Shown: piece after piece, positions 1-11,900 of the stretch | Numbering within the stretch: the stretch's first letter is position 1 | How the letters are laid out: the number at the start of each line of letters is the position of its first letter | Assembly: GCF_000218685.1 (NCBI RefSeq) | Contig: NW_006763294.1 | Coordinates: 3,059,543 to 3,123,542, forward strand | Direction of reading: 5' to 3' | DNA length: 64,000 nucleotides | From: Serpula lacrymans var. lacrymans S7.9 | Taxonomy: Eukaryota; Basidiomycota; Agaricomycetes; Boletales; Serpulaceae | The notes under the pieces: generated by a model | Seen by the model: the letters and a program-made list of their open reading frames with translations, nothing else | What the model was told of the DNA's origin: nothing | Database searches by the model: none | Program-made: the position numbers and the translations under genes

Positions 1-110
1 AGCCTCTTAATCTTTTCCTCGGGTTTTACCTTGTCATCATCATCATTAATCTTTTCTAAAGATCCAAGCTCATAAACGTGACCAGCGTTTATTTTTTCAA
101 GACACTCATT

Positions 111-1851
111 CTAACAGACGTGACTTGGTTTAACCAAGTTCACACACTCCTGAGGACAACGTGACAATGTGACAACCCCTGTCTGCCAGTTGATCTCAGG
201 ATTGTGTTTAAATAGCCAGGTCCAGCCCAAGATTAAATTAATCTTCCCTAGTTGAGTAGCTTCAGCGGTGACTCGTTCTCTGTGTCCTTGGTACTCGACA
301 ACAAAAGAACATTTGTGTGTGATACAGCCACCCACGTTAAGCGTACCGTCAATGTTATAGATGGGAATAGATACATCTAATTTTACAAGGGGGAGTCCAA
401 TTTGCTCCGCCCAGACCTGATCTATGAAGATTCCGTTAGCGTCTGAATCAAGCAGTACACTGCTTGGGTGTGCTATACCCAGGGCAAGGTTTTCCACACC
501 AATGTCTACACAGATCTCCTTTTGGAATAAGTATGTGCGCATCAATACATGCCTTGTGATTTTGTTGGGAAGTGGCTCTGAACAAGAAGAACTATCAAAA
601 GAAACATGTCTCTCTACTATATTTTTATTTTTATTTTTACCAGAATTAAGCATCCTAGTGTTTGTCTCGCTGAGGCCACGCTCCAAGGGAGACGCTGGTG
701 CAGCCGTAGTATCATAAATATTGCATTCACAATGCTTCATACAAGTACATACTTCTGACAACAAAATAAAAAATTTATTTACAAATTGGGGAGCCACCCC
801 TTTCTTTCCGTTATTGCTTGTGCAACACCCCGGAGCAGGGGCCACTTTGTTGTGGTTTACCTCATTGTGATGGGGAGCGAAGGCACCCAAGTGACCTACA
901 CTCCAAACTCTTTTCCCTGAGCCTTCATCTCAGCGACCTGCTGGTCGTAAAAGAAGGCCCGGATCTCGTTGTAAGAACAACCGGCCAGAGTATTGAGCCG
1001 ATTGTCCGGTTTTTCCGTTTCTAATTGGCGTGCCTGAAGCCCTTGGTTATTTTTTTGTTGAGTGGCCTGCGCTCCATTTGGACACTTTTGGGCTATGTGC
1101 CCCTCCTGCTCACAGTTGTAGCAGTTGAATCCGCGCCTTTGTCCGCCATGGACCGTGTTGATATCGTGGGCCCGCCACCTTGGTGTATTTTGTAGAGCTC
1201 TATGGCTCTACCTATCTTTCAAACCTCCTCCGCTGCTTCAGAGAGATTCTCACTTCTTGTATCCTGCAGGTAAAGCTGTTCTGCAATGTGGGGGTTCATA
1301 TTGCGTTCCAGCAGCTCCACTGCATGTTCTTTACCAAGACCCCCTTGGATGGAGAGGGCCAGGAACCGGGTTACAAAATCATCTGTCCTCATGTTGCCTT
1401 GTTTGGGGGGGCAGATTTGCTGATGCGCCCAGTCATGCTCAGCTTGCGGTTTGAAATATCTTTCGATCTCTACCTTCAGATCGTCCCAGGTGGGCCACAC
1501 TCCCGCGGTGTAGCATTCCTGCATTCTAACTTGGGTGTATTAACCCGCCACAGGTCCTTTTAGTCGGGATAGCACTGCCGTTGCCACTTCAAAGTCGTCG
1601 GCAAATGCAACCCAGTTTACTTTAACCCAGATTTGGAGCTTGATCCACCACTCGGCAAATCTCGCTCTGTCTCCTTTGAAGGCGCCAGGGTCAGCGACGA
1701 CTTCGACTTTCTTATTGAACTTTTTCTCTACCGAGGGGGTTGCCACAGGGGGATTCGCCTGCAGCTTGGTGAGTTGCGTGGTCAATGCCAGGATCTGTGC
1801 ATGCATGTTGTACAACAGAGCGTTGATGTCTTGTTGAGGTTGCGACAACAT
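111..1851 (-). pseudogene. Ty3/Gypsy-type gag-protease remnant
   Basis: Read on the minus strand this is the front of a Gypsy polyprotein: a Gag domain (1851 to about 1219, with FAEWWIKLQ and VWPTWDDLKVEIERYF), a CCHC zinc knuckle of spacing C-x2-C-x4-H-x4-C near 1082-1130 (CYNCEQEGHIAQKC), then an aspartic protease region in the ORF 111-890. Gag would package RNA and the protease would cut the polyprotein. One in-frame TAA (1540-1542) splits Gag, and further frame changes occur near 1200 and 890. The protease active-site triplet, normally D-S/T-G, reads D-S-D (LLDSDANGIF), probably inactivating. Reverse transcriptase would lie left of base 1, so the element is cut by the window edge. The Gag/knuckle/protease order is seen; Ty3/Gypsy is inferred. 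Confidence 0.8.
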
Positions 1852-2357
1852 GTCGACTTGTTCTCTTGTAAAGTATAGTAAAAGATGTAACTGGGGGTCC
1901 CTGCTTGCTATCTGCGGATCTACCTCTTCCCAGCTGAGTATCGGATCTCAATCTCCGACTACCCACACTATAGTATTTGAAATTGTATATATAAAGGTAT
2001 TTGTAATAAACCCTGGTCCGAATAATTGTCAGGGGGTGGCCCGCTTGTTAAGCTGTCAGCCCTTCTCCAGACTGGCGGAGGCAAGTGCCCGGCCTGGTCA
2101 GAGGAAAGAGAAAGTGAAGTTTTGTATTCTAAAACTAATCAACAGTGGTTCCACACCAACTGCTGAGCTAAGGTACTCCCCTTCACGCTGCGGGCCACGT
2201 ATCAAAGGTATTGTTTCTTCTCCCAAAGCACTATAAGGCCGTCGCTAGGAGCACACCTATCTGCTATGCGGGATATTCCTAAACAATAACCAAATCTCCT
2301 TCATCCTGGAATCCAGGTTTGCACAATGTGCGAGAGAGTAATGAGAGCAAGTCCTAA
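1852..2357. other. Gene-less flank upstream of the gag remnant
   Basis: This is where the element's primer-binding site and 5' LTR would lie, because the element reads leftward. I see a TATA-like run near 1985-1998 but could not identify convincing LTR ends, a primer-binding site or a target duplication. The open frame at 1850-2236 on the plus strand has no recognisable domain. Confidence 0.4.
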
Positions 2358-2778
2358 TGTAACAACCAAGAGTTAGTTACTCTGGCGCACAACTAGAACA
2401 AGCAAAGAGTAGAGATATGAAAAAGGGATCACCCCTTAGGTTTCAACAAGTTAGTTGTGAGGATACAACAGGAGGACTTGCTAAGGAGTCTCCTTGATCT
2501 ATTGGGGTATTTATACTAACACAGAGTATTTGAACATGTGTACTATACAGTTGATAAAGGCAGTGGCTGATGATGTCAGAGGGCACAGCCCATGTGACTA
2601 GCTCCACTGCGTGAGAGACTTGTAGCTAGAAATAAGAGGAATGGCAATGCGGCGCAAGAAAGAGGATTTTGAACAAAAGGAAAGTGCCACATGGCACAGT
2701 GTGTGAAAACTACAGTAAAAATTCAAAGCGGAGAATGAATATTTAAAGGAAAGGTCTGAAAATTGTGTTATTGTAACA
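2358..2778 (+). mobile_element. Solo LTR, group A (copy 1)
   Basis: The copy starts TGTAACAACCAAGAG and ends GTGTTATTGTAACA, about 421 bp, with a TATA-like GGTATTTATACTA midway. It matches the other group-A copies in this window along its whole length. It lacks a matching target duplication (CCTAA on the left, TTACA on the right) because its right end runs straight into a group-B LTR in opposite orientation. Open frames inside it, such as 2598-2789, are not genes. Confidence 0.85.
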
Positions 2779-3116
2779 TTACACTTCACTTTTTTGTACT
2801 TTTACTTTGACTTTTTCCAAGTCACATGACCAGTCATGTGACACATCACCTGACCAGTGTCTAGGCTTTCATATGACCGGTCACATGCTAGACATCGGAC
2901 TTTAAACTTTATTTACAACTGTACAGTACCTCATGTATCTTAGTATATATACAGGGGCAATACATGGGGAGGGACTCAGCGAGTCCTCCTGTTGTCTACC
3001 AACAACTAACTTGTTGAAACCAAATGGGTAGCCACTCCCACTTCTTCCTCTTTTTCTGAGTGTTGTTTTCATTGTGCTCCAGTGCCCCAAGACTGTGTCT
3101 TGTTGGTGTTGTCACA
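2779..3116 (-). mobile_element. Truncated solo LTR, group B (copy 1)
   Basis: This matches the group-B LTRs at 37399, 47872 and 50683 but lacks roughly the first 25 bases of their left end, where the group-A copy abuts. It carries the 22-base inverted repeat GTCACATGAC-CA-GTCATGTGAC (2821-2842) and ends GTTGTCACA at 3116. The A/B junction suggests an insertion followed by deletion, or recombination between the two LTRs. Confidence 0.8.
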
Positions 3117-3597
3117 GTAGTACTCCTAGCCAGCCAGCACAATAGGTGAGGACTAGTAGCTGAGATCTTGTAAACTAGCTCCAAGTCCCATCAGTGCCTG
3201 GAAATATTAATAGACACTTTAGTCAGGATTATACCTCATCATGAGAATATGGTTCCCAAACATGTGTGATACTACCTATTATTAGTACATTTTCTCACCT
3301 GCTGATTAATTCCTGAAGTTGTATGATAGTTGTTCTTTTCTTATTGGATAGTTTCATCCTCAGACCTCTTTTCCTTTTATTCTATTTCTGGTCTGAGAGA
3401 TAAACAATTAACTATAAAAACCCTACATACTCATCATGAATGGACATCTTATGACCATAACTGTTGTGTTTCCCCAAATAGCAAGACCCATTACAGATTC
3501 ATTTTATCAGTGACTTGGAGCACCATTATCATTCAGACTTCCATTTCTTCTATTATATCCTTGCCTATATATCATCATCGTACATTGGTTAACAGAA
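3117..3597. other. Probable 5' part of Plavaka-1
   Basis: No recognisable domain is present. An open frame at 3330-3638 (+) runs into the Plavaka-1 coding region and may hold a decayed N-terminus, but I cannot see the C2H2-like finger that Plavaka-2 and Plavaka-3 show at their N-termini. Confidence 0.3.
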
Positions 3598-6500
3598 ATG
3601 ATCCCTGCATTAAAAATGCCTATGGTACCCAAAGGTAAGTTACAATCACTTGCTATCCCTCAGCCACAAGAAGATAATGGAGAAGAAGCTAGTGGATTAG
3701 ACATGTTGATAGATGATGAGCATATGGAGGAGGCAATTGGCGGAGTACTACAGGAGTTGCAAGAGGATCTTTTTCATTCATTCCAATTGCACATTCAGAC
3801 ATTATTGATGATGGGGAGAACACAGCAGGCCCATCCCTTCATCAGGACTCAATGGTCCTACATGGCGATGAGGGTGAATGTATGGAGGTGGAACATCCCA
3901 CAGCTGGAAAGGCCATAAGCATGGGCGAGACTTTACATCAGAGGTGGAGAAGAGAATTCATTGCAGCAGGTGGGGATGGTGAAGATGTGGGTGAAGCTTC
4001 AGACCCCAAGTTCTTCCCCTTTGCCTCGGAGATGGATTGGAGAGTAGCATGTTGGGCAATTCAAGATGGTATAGGGCACCAGTCTTTTAATCGGCTGTCA
4101 AGTATCCCAGGTGACTGTGATTTTATGATTTCTATGAATCTTGCTTATACTATTGCCAGGTTATGGAGAAGCTGGGGCTTTTTTACCATAATATACGTGG
4201 ATTACACAAGATTGTTGACTACAGCATACCATCTAGGGCTGAATAGAAATCAACTATGATATCTTTTCCTGATACTCCAAATGATACACACCTTATCCAG
4301 TATAGAAATGTACTTTAAGCTATCAGGACTCTCCTTGGGAACCCTGCACATGCCAAACATATAGTCTATTGACCAAAAATGATTTTCACCAATGCAAGGA
4401 AAGAATCAAGGATTTATCATAAAATGTGGACGGGGAAATGGTGGCATGCTATTCAGGTGAGCATGGTTATGTATCTCCCACTTACAGTGACTTACAGAAT
4501 CTTTGGAATAGGCTCGTCTACTATCTGGGGCAGCCTTAGCTCCTGTTATCATTGCAACAGACAAAACCCAGCTCATGCAATTATCTAATTCTAAATCAGC
4601 CTACCCTGTCTATCTCACACTTGGCAACATACCCAGAGCTATACGTCGTAAGCCAAGCCAACATGCTTGCATATTTATAGGATATCTGTCCATCAACAAA
4701 GCCACTGGATCTCAGCTTACTGAAAAGGAGAAGCCCTCAAGGGTTTAGCGCCTTTTTTATGAGTTGATGCAGATTATACTAGAGCCTTTGAAGAGAGCTG
4801 GTATCGAAGGAATTAATGTCACTGGGGGAGATGGTGCTATAAGGAGAGTCCATCCTATCTTGGCTTGCTACGTTGCAGCTTATTCAGAACAATGTTTTGT
4901 GACATGTACAAAGTACGGCATATGTCCCAAATGAAAAAGACTTGCTTCTGAGCTTTCAGGATCTACTGCTGGGGAGCCACGTACACAGACCTGGACCAAG
5001 GAAGTTATTCATGGTGCTGAAGTTAATGCAAATTCCTTCAATCAATTTCAGGAGAGGTGCAAGGAAAAAAAGGTCCCTGGTGGTGTTTACAAGCTATTCT
5101 GGCTCAACTTCCCTCATTGCGACATTCATTTATCTGTTTCCCCCAACATTCTCTATCAACTATACAAAGACATCTTTGTGCATATGGTGAACTGGTGCAA
5201 GAACCTTATGGATCCCAAGGAGCTTGACCAGCACATTTCCTCCCTTCCTGCTTATTATGGTGTTCGTCATTTCAAAAATGGAATCTCTACAAAATACCCA
5301 GGAGCGCTATACTTGCATACTGATCCCTCTTGGACTTCATCCAGATAGCACAGTATCCCACTCATGATGACACCACTCTGGGCTACCTTTCAGATACTTT
5401 GGACACTTTCCACAAATATAAAAATATATTGGTACGGCTCAACATAAGAGAACACCTGAATATCCCTAAATTCCACTCTCTCCTCCACTACTGCCAGTTC
5501 ATCACATGGTTTGGAACCACCAACAATCACAATACTGAGATGTTTGAGCGCTTTCATATTGACTTTGCTAAAGAAGGTTGGAGGGCCTTTAATAAAAGGA
5601 ATAAGGCACCACAAATGGTGACATGGCTTCTGCATCATGAAAGGGTGGTTACTTTCCAAAGCTATCTGAAAATGACCATGGATAATGAAGAAGACAAATT
5701 CCCTCACTCCAAATTTCAAGACCAAAGACATGTTGTTGCCAAATATCCTAATAAATATCAGCAAAACCTTTTGGACATCATGAAGAAGCATCAGTGTCCT
5801 GGAATCAGCACTCGAAGTCTTTCTTAACAGTAAACTAACTCACCCAAATACACGTTGTGAAACCAGATTACTACCCCTTCCATTTCAAAACCTCAATATC
5901 TTCCATGGCTTCAAATTTTGTTTAGATAGCCTAGGCAATGATGTCAACCTGGAGAATGACCAGGTAGATTCTGTCAAAGCCAGGCCAAGTGGAAAAAACA
6001 ATCTGTTGTCACAGTTTGACACAGTGGTTGTGATGAATTCTCCTGATTGTGAGGCTACAGGCATAAAAGGTAATGTTTCTCTTACCCTATAGCCACAAGC
6101 ACATCTAATACTAATGACTGTATTCAAGGAACAAGAATTGGGAGATTGAGAGTAATCTTTAAACTACCTAAAACACTATACAGTTTCCACTCATCCCCCA
6201 ATAATTGGCCAAAATATCATTTGGCATATGTAGAGTGGTATAGCAACCTCGAATCCACAGCTGAAAAGGACCTCTTTAATGTACTCTGTTAATAAGGTAC
6301 CTCTATACGCTGAAGGTTTTCCTCCAGGACAAATCATCCCTTTATCCAGTATTAGACAGGTTTGTTAACTTATCCCTGCTTTTGGTGGTTTGCACAATAT
6401 ATGTTCTCATCATTGGACTCATAGTAATATTCTGGATGTTTGTCACACATTTTATCTTAATAACTTTAGTAGCAAATATGCAAATCAAACATTATGGTAG
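3598..6500 (+). pseudogene. Plavaka-type DDE transposase, copy 1 (broken)
   Basis: Successive plus-frame segments match the Plavaka transposase family of basidiomycetes, a group related to CACTA elements that cuts and pastes DNA. In order I see FPFASEMDWRVACWAIQDG (about 4015), SFPDTPNDTHLIQYRN (about 4262), the TNARKESRIYHKMWTGKWWHA block (4385-4450), an ATDKTQL acidic motif (about 4556), VTGGDGAIRRVHPILACYV (4817-4875), NIPKFHSLLHY and MFERFHIDFAKEGW (5460-5580), and the C-terminal domain ending in FYLNNFSSKYANQTLW at about 6450-6497. At least five frameshifts or stops separate these blocks, so it cannot make a full protein. The family's domain order is complete from the DWRV block to the terminal stop (6498-6500), which argues for in-place decay rather than truncation. 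Confidence 0.85.
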
Positions 6501-7486
6501 TCATATATAGCATTTTAAATTTTGCATCTATAATACTATTATTGCTTTTGTTGCTCCTGTTGCTTTTATTGCTCGTATAACACTATGGTCGCTATGATCA
6601 TACTATAGTTGCTCTTAAAGTACTATAAGTGCTATAGGTGCTATAATAGGCTTTATTTGCAGATATGTACAAACCCCTCTGCTATATAGCAGAAGGCTTT
6701 TTCCTGATGATGTATTATTCTTTAGCTTTTTATTACTTGAATAACCCGCTTGACTCCTTATCAGAAACCCTTGAGTTTACTATCAGTCCTCTACCTGCTA
6801 TAATCTCTAGCATCTGTCAACCTCAAACTTATCATATCTTCTACCCCCTGCAAGCGCAGTTGGAGATGGGTATTGTTTTTGTTATAGTTTAACATTGCCT
6901 CACACAAAGCACTTGCATTGGATCTGCGTCGAGGCAGGTTCAGTCTCTAGATTGATGATGTGTTTGGTTGTTTGCAAGGATGTTATGTGTTTCTTATCTG
7001 TATTTTTATTGGTAGCTGAGTACATGTATGGACATGTACATACTGATTTAGTTTTCACTGGGCATTAGCCCTTGGTAATCAACTTGAACTTGCTGTGGGC
7101 CGACCACACTTTAGGTATTATTTTGTTACCATTTTGTCTCTCGTCTAACCCTCACCACCATGTTATGTTATTGCCACAGCTATGTATGTTGTGTTTTGTA
7201 TAAATTGGTATGGTCGTGTTTTTTTGTCTCTTGTGTTTGAAGAGCGATAGCTCTGGCCTGAGGCTCACATTGAGCCTCATCTGCAGAGCCCCATAAAATA
7301 TCATGTCTTAAAAGAAGCAAAATGGGGGCCCAAAAGATTATAGTTGCCCTGGCTGTGTGTTTTGGATCAAAATTCAAACAGTACCCCCACTGACATTTTG
7401 GAAAGGTAATAAAACTAAGTGAAATTCAGCCCCTGACTGAGAGGCTATAAAAAGGACTTTTATTATTTACCTACAGTAAGTGAAAC
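6501..7486. other. Probable 3' non-coding part of Plavaka-1
   Basis: No gene is supported. The stretch holds a TATAGC-rich segment (about 6575-6655) resembling the ends of the insertion at 20152-20695, and a perfect hairpin at 7259-7279. Open frames (6665-6892, 7180-7377) show no domain. I did not identify terminal inverted repeats or a target duplication for Plavaka-1. Confidence 0.35.
7259..7279. repeat. Perfect 9-bp hairpin
   Basis: TGAGGCTCA-CAT-TGAGCCTCA is a perfect inverted repeat with a 3-base loop, about 760 bases past the Plavaka-1 stop codon. It could be part of the element's subterminal structure or a transcript-end hairpin. Neither is shown by the sequence alone. Confidence 0.6.
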
Positions 7487-7873
7487 TGTTACGATACACA
7501 GTTTTTAGAGTTTTAACTTTCAGTCTCTCCTTCAACCTTCTTTCGGGCTCTTTTGTTATATGTCACTTTCACTTTCTCATACTGCACAGCTTTCTCTTAT
7601 TTTTAGATACAACTCTCTCACACAGTGGGGCTGGACACACGGGCTGCACCCTATGACATGATCAGCCACCACTTTCATCAACTGTATAGTACACATGTAA
7701 AAATAGCCTGTAGATGTATAAATACCCCAGTAGATTAAGGAGACTCCTCCGCGAGTCCTTCTGTGTTTACTCACAACTAACTTGGTCCTATCCTAAGGGT
7801 ATACCCACTCCTACTTCCTTCAATCTTGCTTGTCTGAGTTGTGCACCAGAGTATACAAACTTTGGTTGTATCA
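7487..7873 (-). mobile_element. Solo LTR, group A, diverged (copy 2)
   Basis: It starts TGTTACGATACACAG and ends TTGGTTGTATCA, with recognisable group-A blocks (GCAGTGG-like, CCCCAGTAGATTAAGGAGACTCCTC, CACCAGAGTA). It is more diverged than the other copies, and the flanking pentamers GAAAC and GTAAC match at only 4 of 5 positions. It is therefore probably the oldest group-A insertion here. Confidence 0.75.
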
Positions 7874-8960
7874 GTAACTGAAATTGATGTCAGGCTAAAG
7901 TAATCTATGAAATATAATATAACATAACTCAGCTGCTGTTTGAGAGGCTACAGAAACATCCAGGGTATTCCTGTACTATGCCCCCTACTACTTATAGTCA
8001 GAGGTGCTACTCACTAAGGTATAATGGCTCCTAGGAGAACAATGGCTGCTTTAGCAGGGGCTGGGTTTATACAATTTTGCCCAAAGGTGCCAAAAATGAA
8101 CATATCTGACAAATCTCAACAGGTTGAGCCTCTCCAGGGAGGAAGTCACAATCCTTTGAGTTTATCTTCTTCCAAGAGCCTGTCTGTTAGATGCAATCAG
8201 CTCCACAAGATAACCCTATCTGACAATGCATGGGAACCTCTGGAACACGCTGCCAAGGGTGGGTCTGTCCCAGAGGGTGATGGTATTATTTATCATATAA
8301 CAAAAACATTGCACCACAGTGTCAGAACCACAGGTTGGAACTTGTAAATTGGTCTGACTGGGGAGACTATAAGACATGTGAGGTTGAGGTGTCCAGGAAA
8401 GGAGTCAGTGGCTGTTCATAACATTCAAGCTCATGGGGTCTGCCTCGGACGGTCATGTTATTACTACACTCTCAAATGGCACACCACACAAAAGTATATT
8501 ACATCTCCTCATTACTAGCCCTAAAGTTGTTAATCTTCAATAATTGAAGTAGCTATAGCTACCATGTCATCCATAAATTTTTCTAAGCTATTTTCATTGT
8601 ATCTATCAGATGCCTGAAGGATTTACAGTTAGCACCATGTTCCCCAAAAAGCCACAGACTTACCACAATCTGAATGTGGACTTTCGACCTCAATGAACAA
8701 CAGTGAATAAACCTAAAATATTGTCAGTAAATGTTCATCAGTTCAAAACAATACATATGGGCAATATGAATGAGATTGGCGGTGGCCTAGGATCAGTTCT
8801 TCGATGACCGCAATGGGTTGCTCAGATTCGGCGGGCCAAACCAAAATGTCAGCAGACTACATCAGTAAAATGTGCGACTCCTTGGGCAGCTTATTTTTGT
8901 TTCCAAGCAGTGCAAGATAGGAAAGTTGAATATAATATGATAAAGGAAATTTAAGATGAG
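7874..8960. other. Gene-less stretch with interspersed repeat
   Basis: No gene is supported. The first 200 bases contain the repeat described at 7920-8075. The open frame 8024-8347 starts inside that repeat and shows no domain. From 8350 to 8960 I see only AT-leaning sequence with no recognisable signal. Confidence 0.4.
7920..8075. repeat. Interspersed repeat, copy 1 (partner at 44211)
   Basis: About 155 bases resemble 44211-44410: both contain ACTACTTATAGTC, GCTACTC, TATAATG, CTCCTAGGAGAACAATGG and GGGTTTAT in the same order. The second copy has an extra internal duplication. No coding potential or clear termini were found. It may be one end of a small non-autonomous transposon. Confidence 0.65.
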
Positions 8961-8975
8961 GAGAAAGTCACAAGT

Positions 8976-11900
8976 TCAATGGAAGTCGCACAAGTGAGTT
9001 GGACATTTAACAAGACTAAGTAAAGCTGCACATAAAGGCAACATCATCATTAATATTATATCAAAGGCCTGATGATCTATGAATTTATTGACATAAAATG
9101 AACTGAAGCTATCAAGGGAATTATGACAGGCAACATCCGGGTCAATAAATTCTTCCCCAAATATTGGAAGTAGATGGGCAGCCCAAAGAACACAATCTAA
9201 GTGAATGATTTCCACTAATGGAGAGTTATCTTCATTGAAGTCCGGTTGAATTTTGTACATGCCTGTGAGATTATCAGGCATGTTGTCAACCTTTGAAAAC
9301 CATCGCACAAGTGCACAAGGATAGTAAACACCCTCAAACAAGAAAGAAACAAAAGCCAGGATCCAGACAACATCCAGTCCTTGCATGCCTTGAAGACTAG
9401 GATCTCGCTCGACAAAGACACAGTCATGTTGAGGACCACCCCCACGCCGAGATGGTACTGCTCTGAGGATCTCGCACCTCATACAACTGATGCCACTGGG
9501 GTCACAAGGTGCATAGTAGTATGCAGTAGTGGAGTGGAAGACTGAGACTTGGCCATCGGAGTATGGACAAAGCAAAAGGGGAATATCATGTGAGGATGGA
9601 GCATTCACATTGTCAAGATGGATCTGGTCAAACAGAAATCGCCGTATTAAATTGGGGAGGTCAGGTTGGTTGATTTGATGACCTAGTTGAGCAGTGTGCT
9701 GTGCATATCCCAATTCTGTTGGATTCACGAGTGAAATGTAAGCTGGTAAGCAGGATATGGGGATGTGGTACTCACATCGTCATCTTCCTAGTTCTACATG
9801 GCTAGTAGTTGTGCGTCCTGGTACAGGGCCGCCCTCATTATGGTTGCCATTAACAGCATTTGAGTCAGTGTTGGCATTGATCATGAGCTGATGATGGCCG
9901 GGAACATCTGGTAAGAAAGAGTAAATTATTGAAAATGTCAGTAAAACCATGCCAAGGATAGAAAAATATGATAAAAACCTAGCAAGCCAGCCTGGATATA
10001 TGTATCAGAGAGAACCGTACCAGATAACATCCCTCGGCTGGTGAAGGAAATCCGGGATGCTGCAAGTTTATCTAGCCTCTGGTTAATAAGTAGCATTTGG
10101 CCGAGGGCTTTGTTCTTGCTCGAGCGACACCAGGGCTTCTTAACAGCCTGAATGTGCTTTGATTCAGTAATTGATGAACAAAGTCCATTTGGGGCACCAA
10201 ACACTTGAATGAGGCGGTAGTAGTGCGTCATTGAGTGCTGACGCGGTAGAGAAAACCTGGTTGGCCTGACACCAAGATTTTGAAATATTGTTTGGTATCG
10301 ATGAAATTTGCTGAGGGTGTCTTGTATCTTTGCTAGTGTATTTGTGTCATGGACATCACGTCGGACTAGATAGTAGAATTCCAGGAATGCACACAATGTG
10401 CGTACTATGTCAGGGGGGACATGTCCTTCAATGGCTGGAAGGTAAACCTAGTATTATTTCAGTGGATATGTAATTACAATTGTAAAGTAGTTTTGCACCT
10501 TCATTAGTGCTTTTGATTCGTCTCCAGTCCACTGTTTGAATCCATGGCCTTGAGGGAAGCGGCGCAAACCTGAAAAATAAGGTGCCGAAGCAATTCTAAC
10601 CAGTGTTCATTAGCTAGTCTATATATAAAAATAACCACAAAGGCAACATACCTTTGGTCAATATCGTCTAGTATTTCGTTTGCACGAGTTGAGCTATAAT
10701 TTTGTGTGATATATTCTTCGACCCAGGTGACTAGATGATCCTTGAAGGTACCCTTGATGAACTGATGAAGTAAGTCGGGAGCCAAGAGCTCATTAATATC
10801 AGCGCGTGGAAAGTCATTGGTAAAAGACTTAGAGGAACCGGACAAGTTATATTAAAGATCAGATAATACATTGAAAACATGAGAGAGAACTTACTACCAG
10901 GTCCCCTACAATGCCATACTCATCCCATAATACACCTAAATCTAAACAATTGACAAGGGCTTCTATATGCTCTTCTGAACGTCTTTTGCCTTCTCCATCA
11001 AGGTTGGTTGGTAGCGCTGTACAGCTGATTGATAAATGTTTGAGCATGAATTACTATATGAGGATTAAACTGGACTTACCGTGGACACCATCCCTGGACA
11101 ATACGAGCCGGCAATGCTTGTTCTGGGTAATCAGCTATATATGGTCCAAGCCCCAAAATGACTCGTCGGAGATGTTGATCAGGGCATCGTGCTACCTTGG
11201 GACTGGTCATTCCTGGCCAAATATCCTGAAGGATAAAAGCTAATGATGTATGGAAAAGTTGGCGGCGGAACTTGCAGAACTTATCATTATTGCTGTATTT
11301 CTTGTCGGCTAATAGGTTTTTGAGTATGCACAATAATTAAACATAGTAGAGGACTTACTTTTTGGGATGGCCAAACATCCTACTAATACAACGCCGTTTT
11401 TGTGGGCACAACGAACATTGTTATGAATGTTTCCAATTGAAAGATAGAGTGGATAATATTTGTTCTGTCTAGTTGCAACTGAGACAGTGGTCTTATCACT
11501 CCCAAGAATTACAGGGACTAACATGGAACCGTGAGTTTGTGGATCCTCTGCTATTTTGTCAGCCTGTTTCCAGGCCCAGCTGCCAGACATGAAGTTCCGC
11601 CATTTCTGTTTTCCATCGTGATCAAACTCCCTCAATGGTGTGTAGTCGACTTCATTCTTGAATTCTGGGTTTTCAAGGATATTATGCACCAGTCCACGGG
11701 GCGAACGGAACCACACATCAAAAGATTGAGACATCCATGGAGGGGTATCCATTTGAGGCATTTGACCACTGTAAGACAATGAAAACAATTGCCAGGGAAT
11801 GCCGCCAATAGGTGTGGAGTCTATTGTATTGTATAAATCAGTATGGTCAGTAAAAGGTATGGTGTTCTCGTTGAATAGTTCGTTTTTCACAATCAATGCC

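Noticed and set aside
2902..3184. Minus-strand ORFs of about 62 codons, also found again near 50700-50915 on the plus strand
   Set aside because: They are translations of the group-B LTR and recur only because the LTR recurs.
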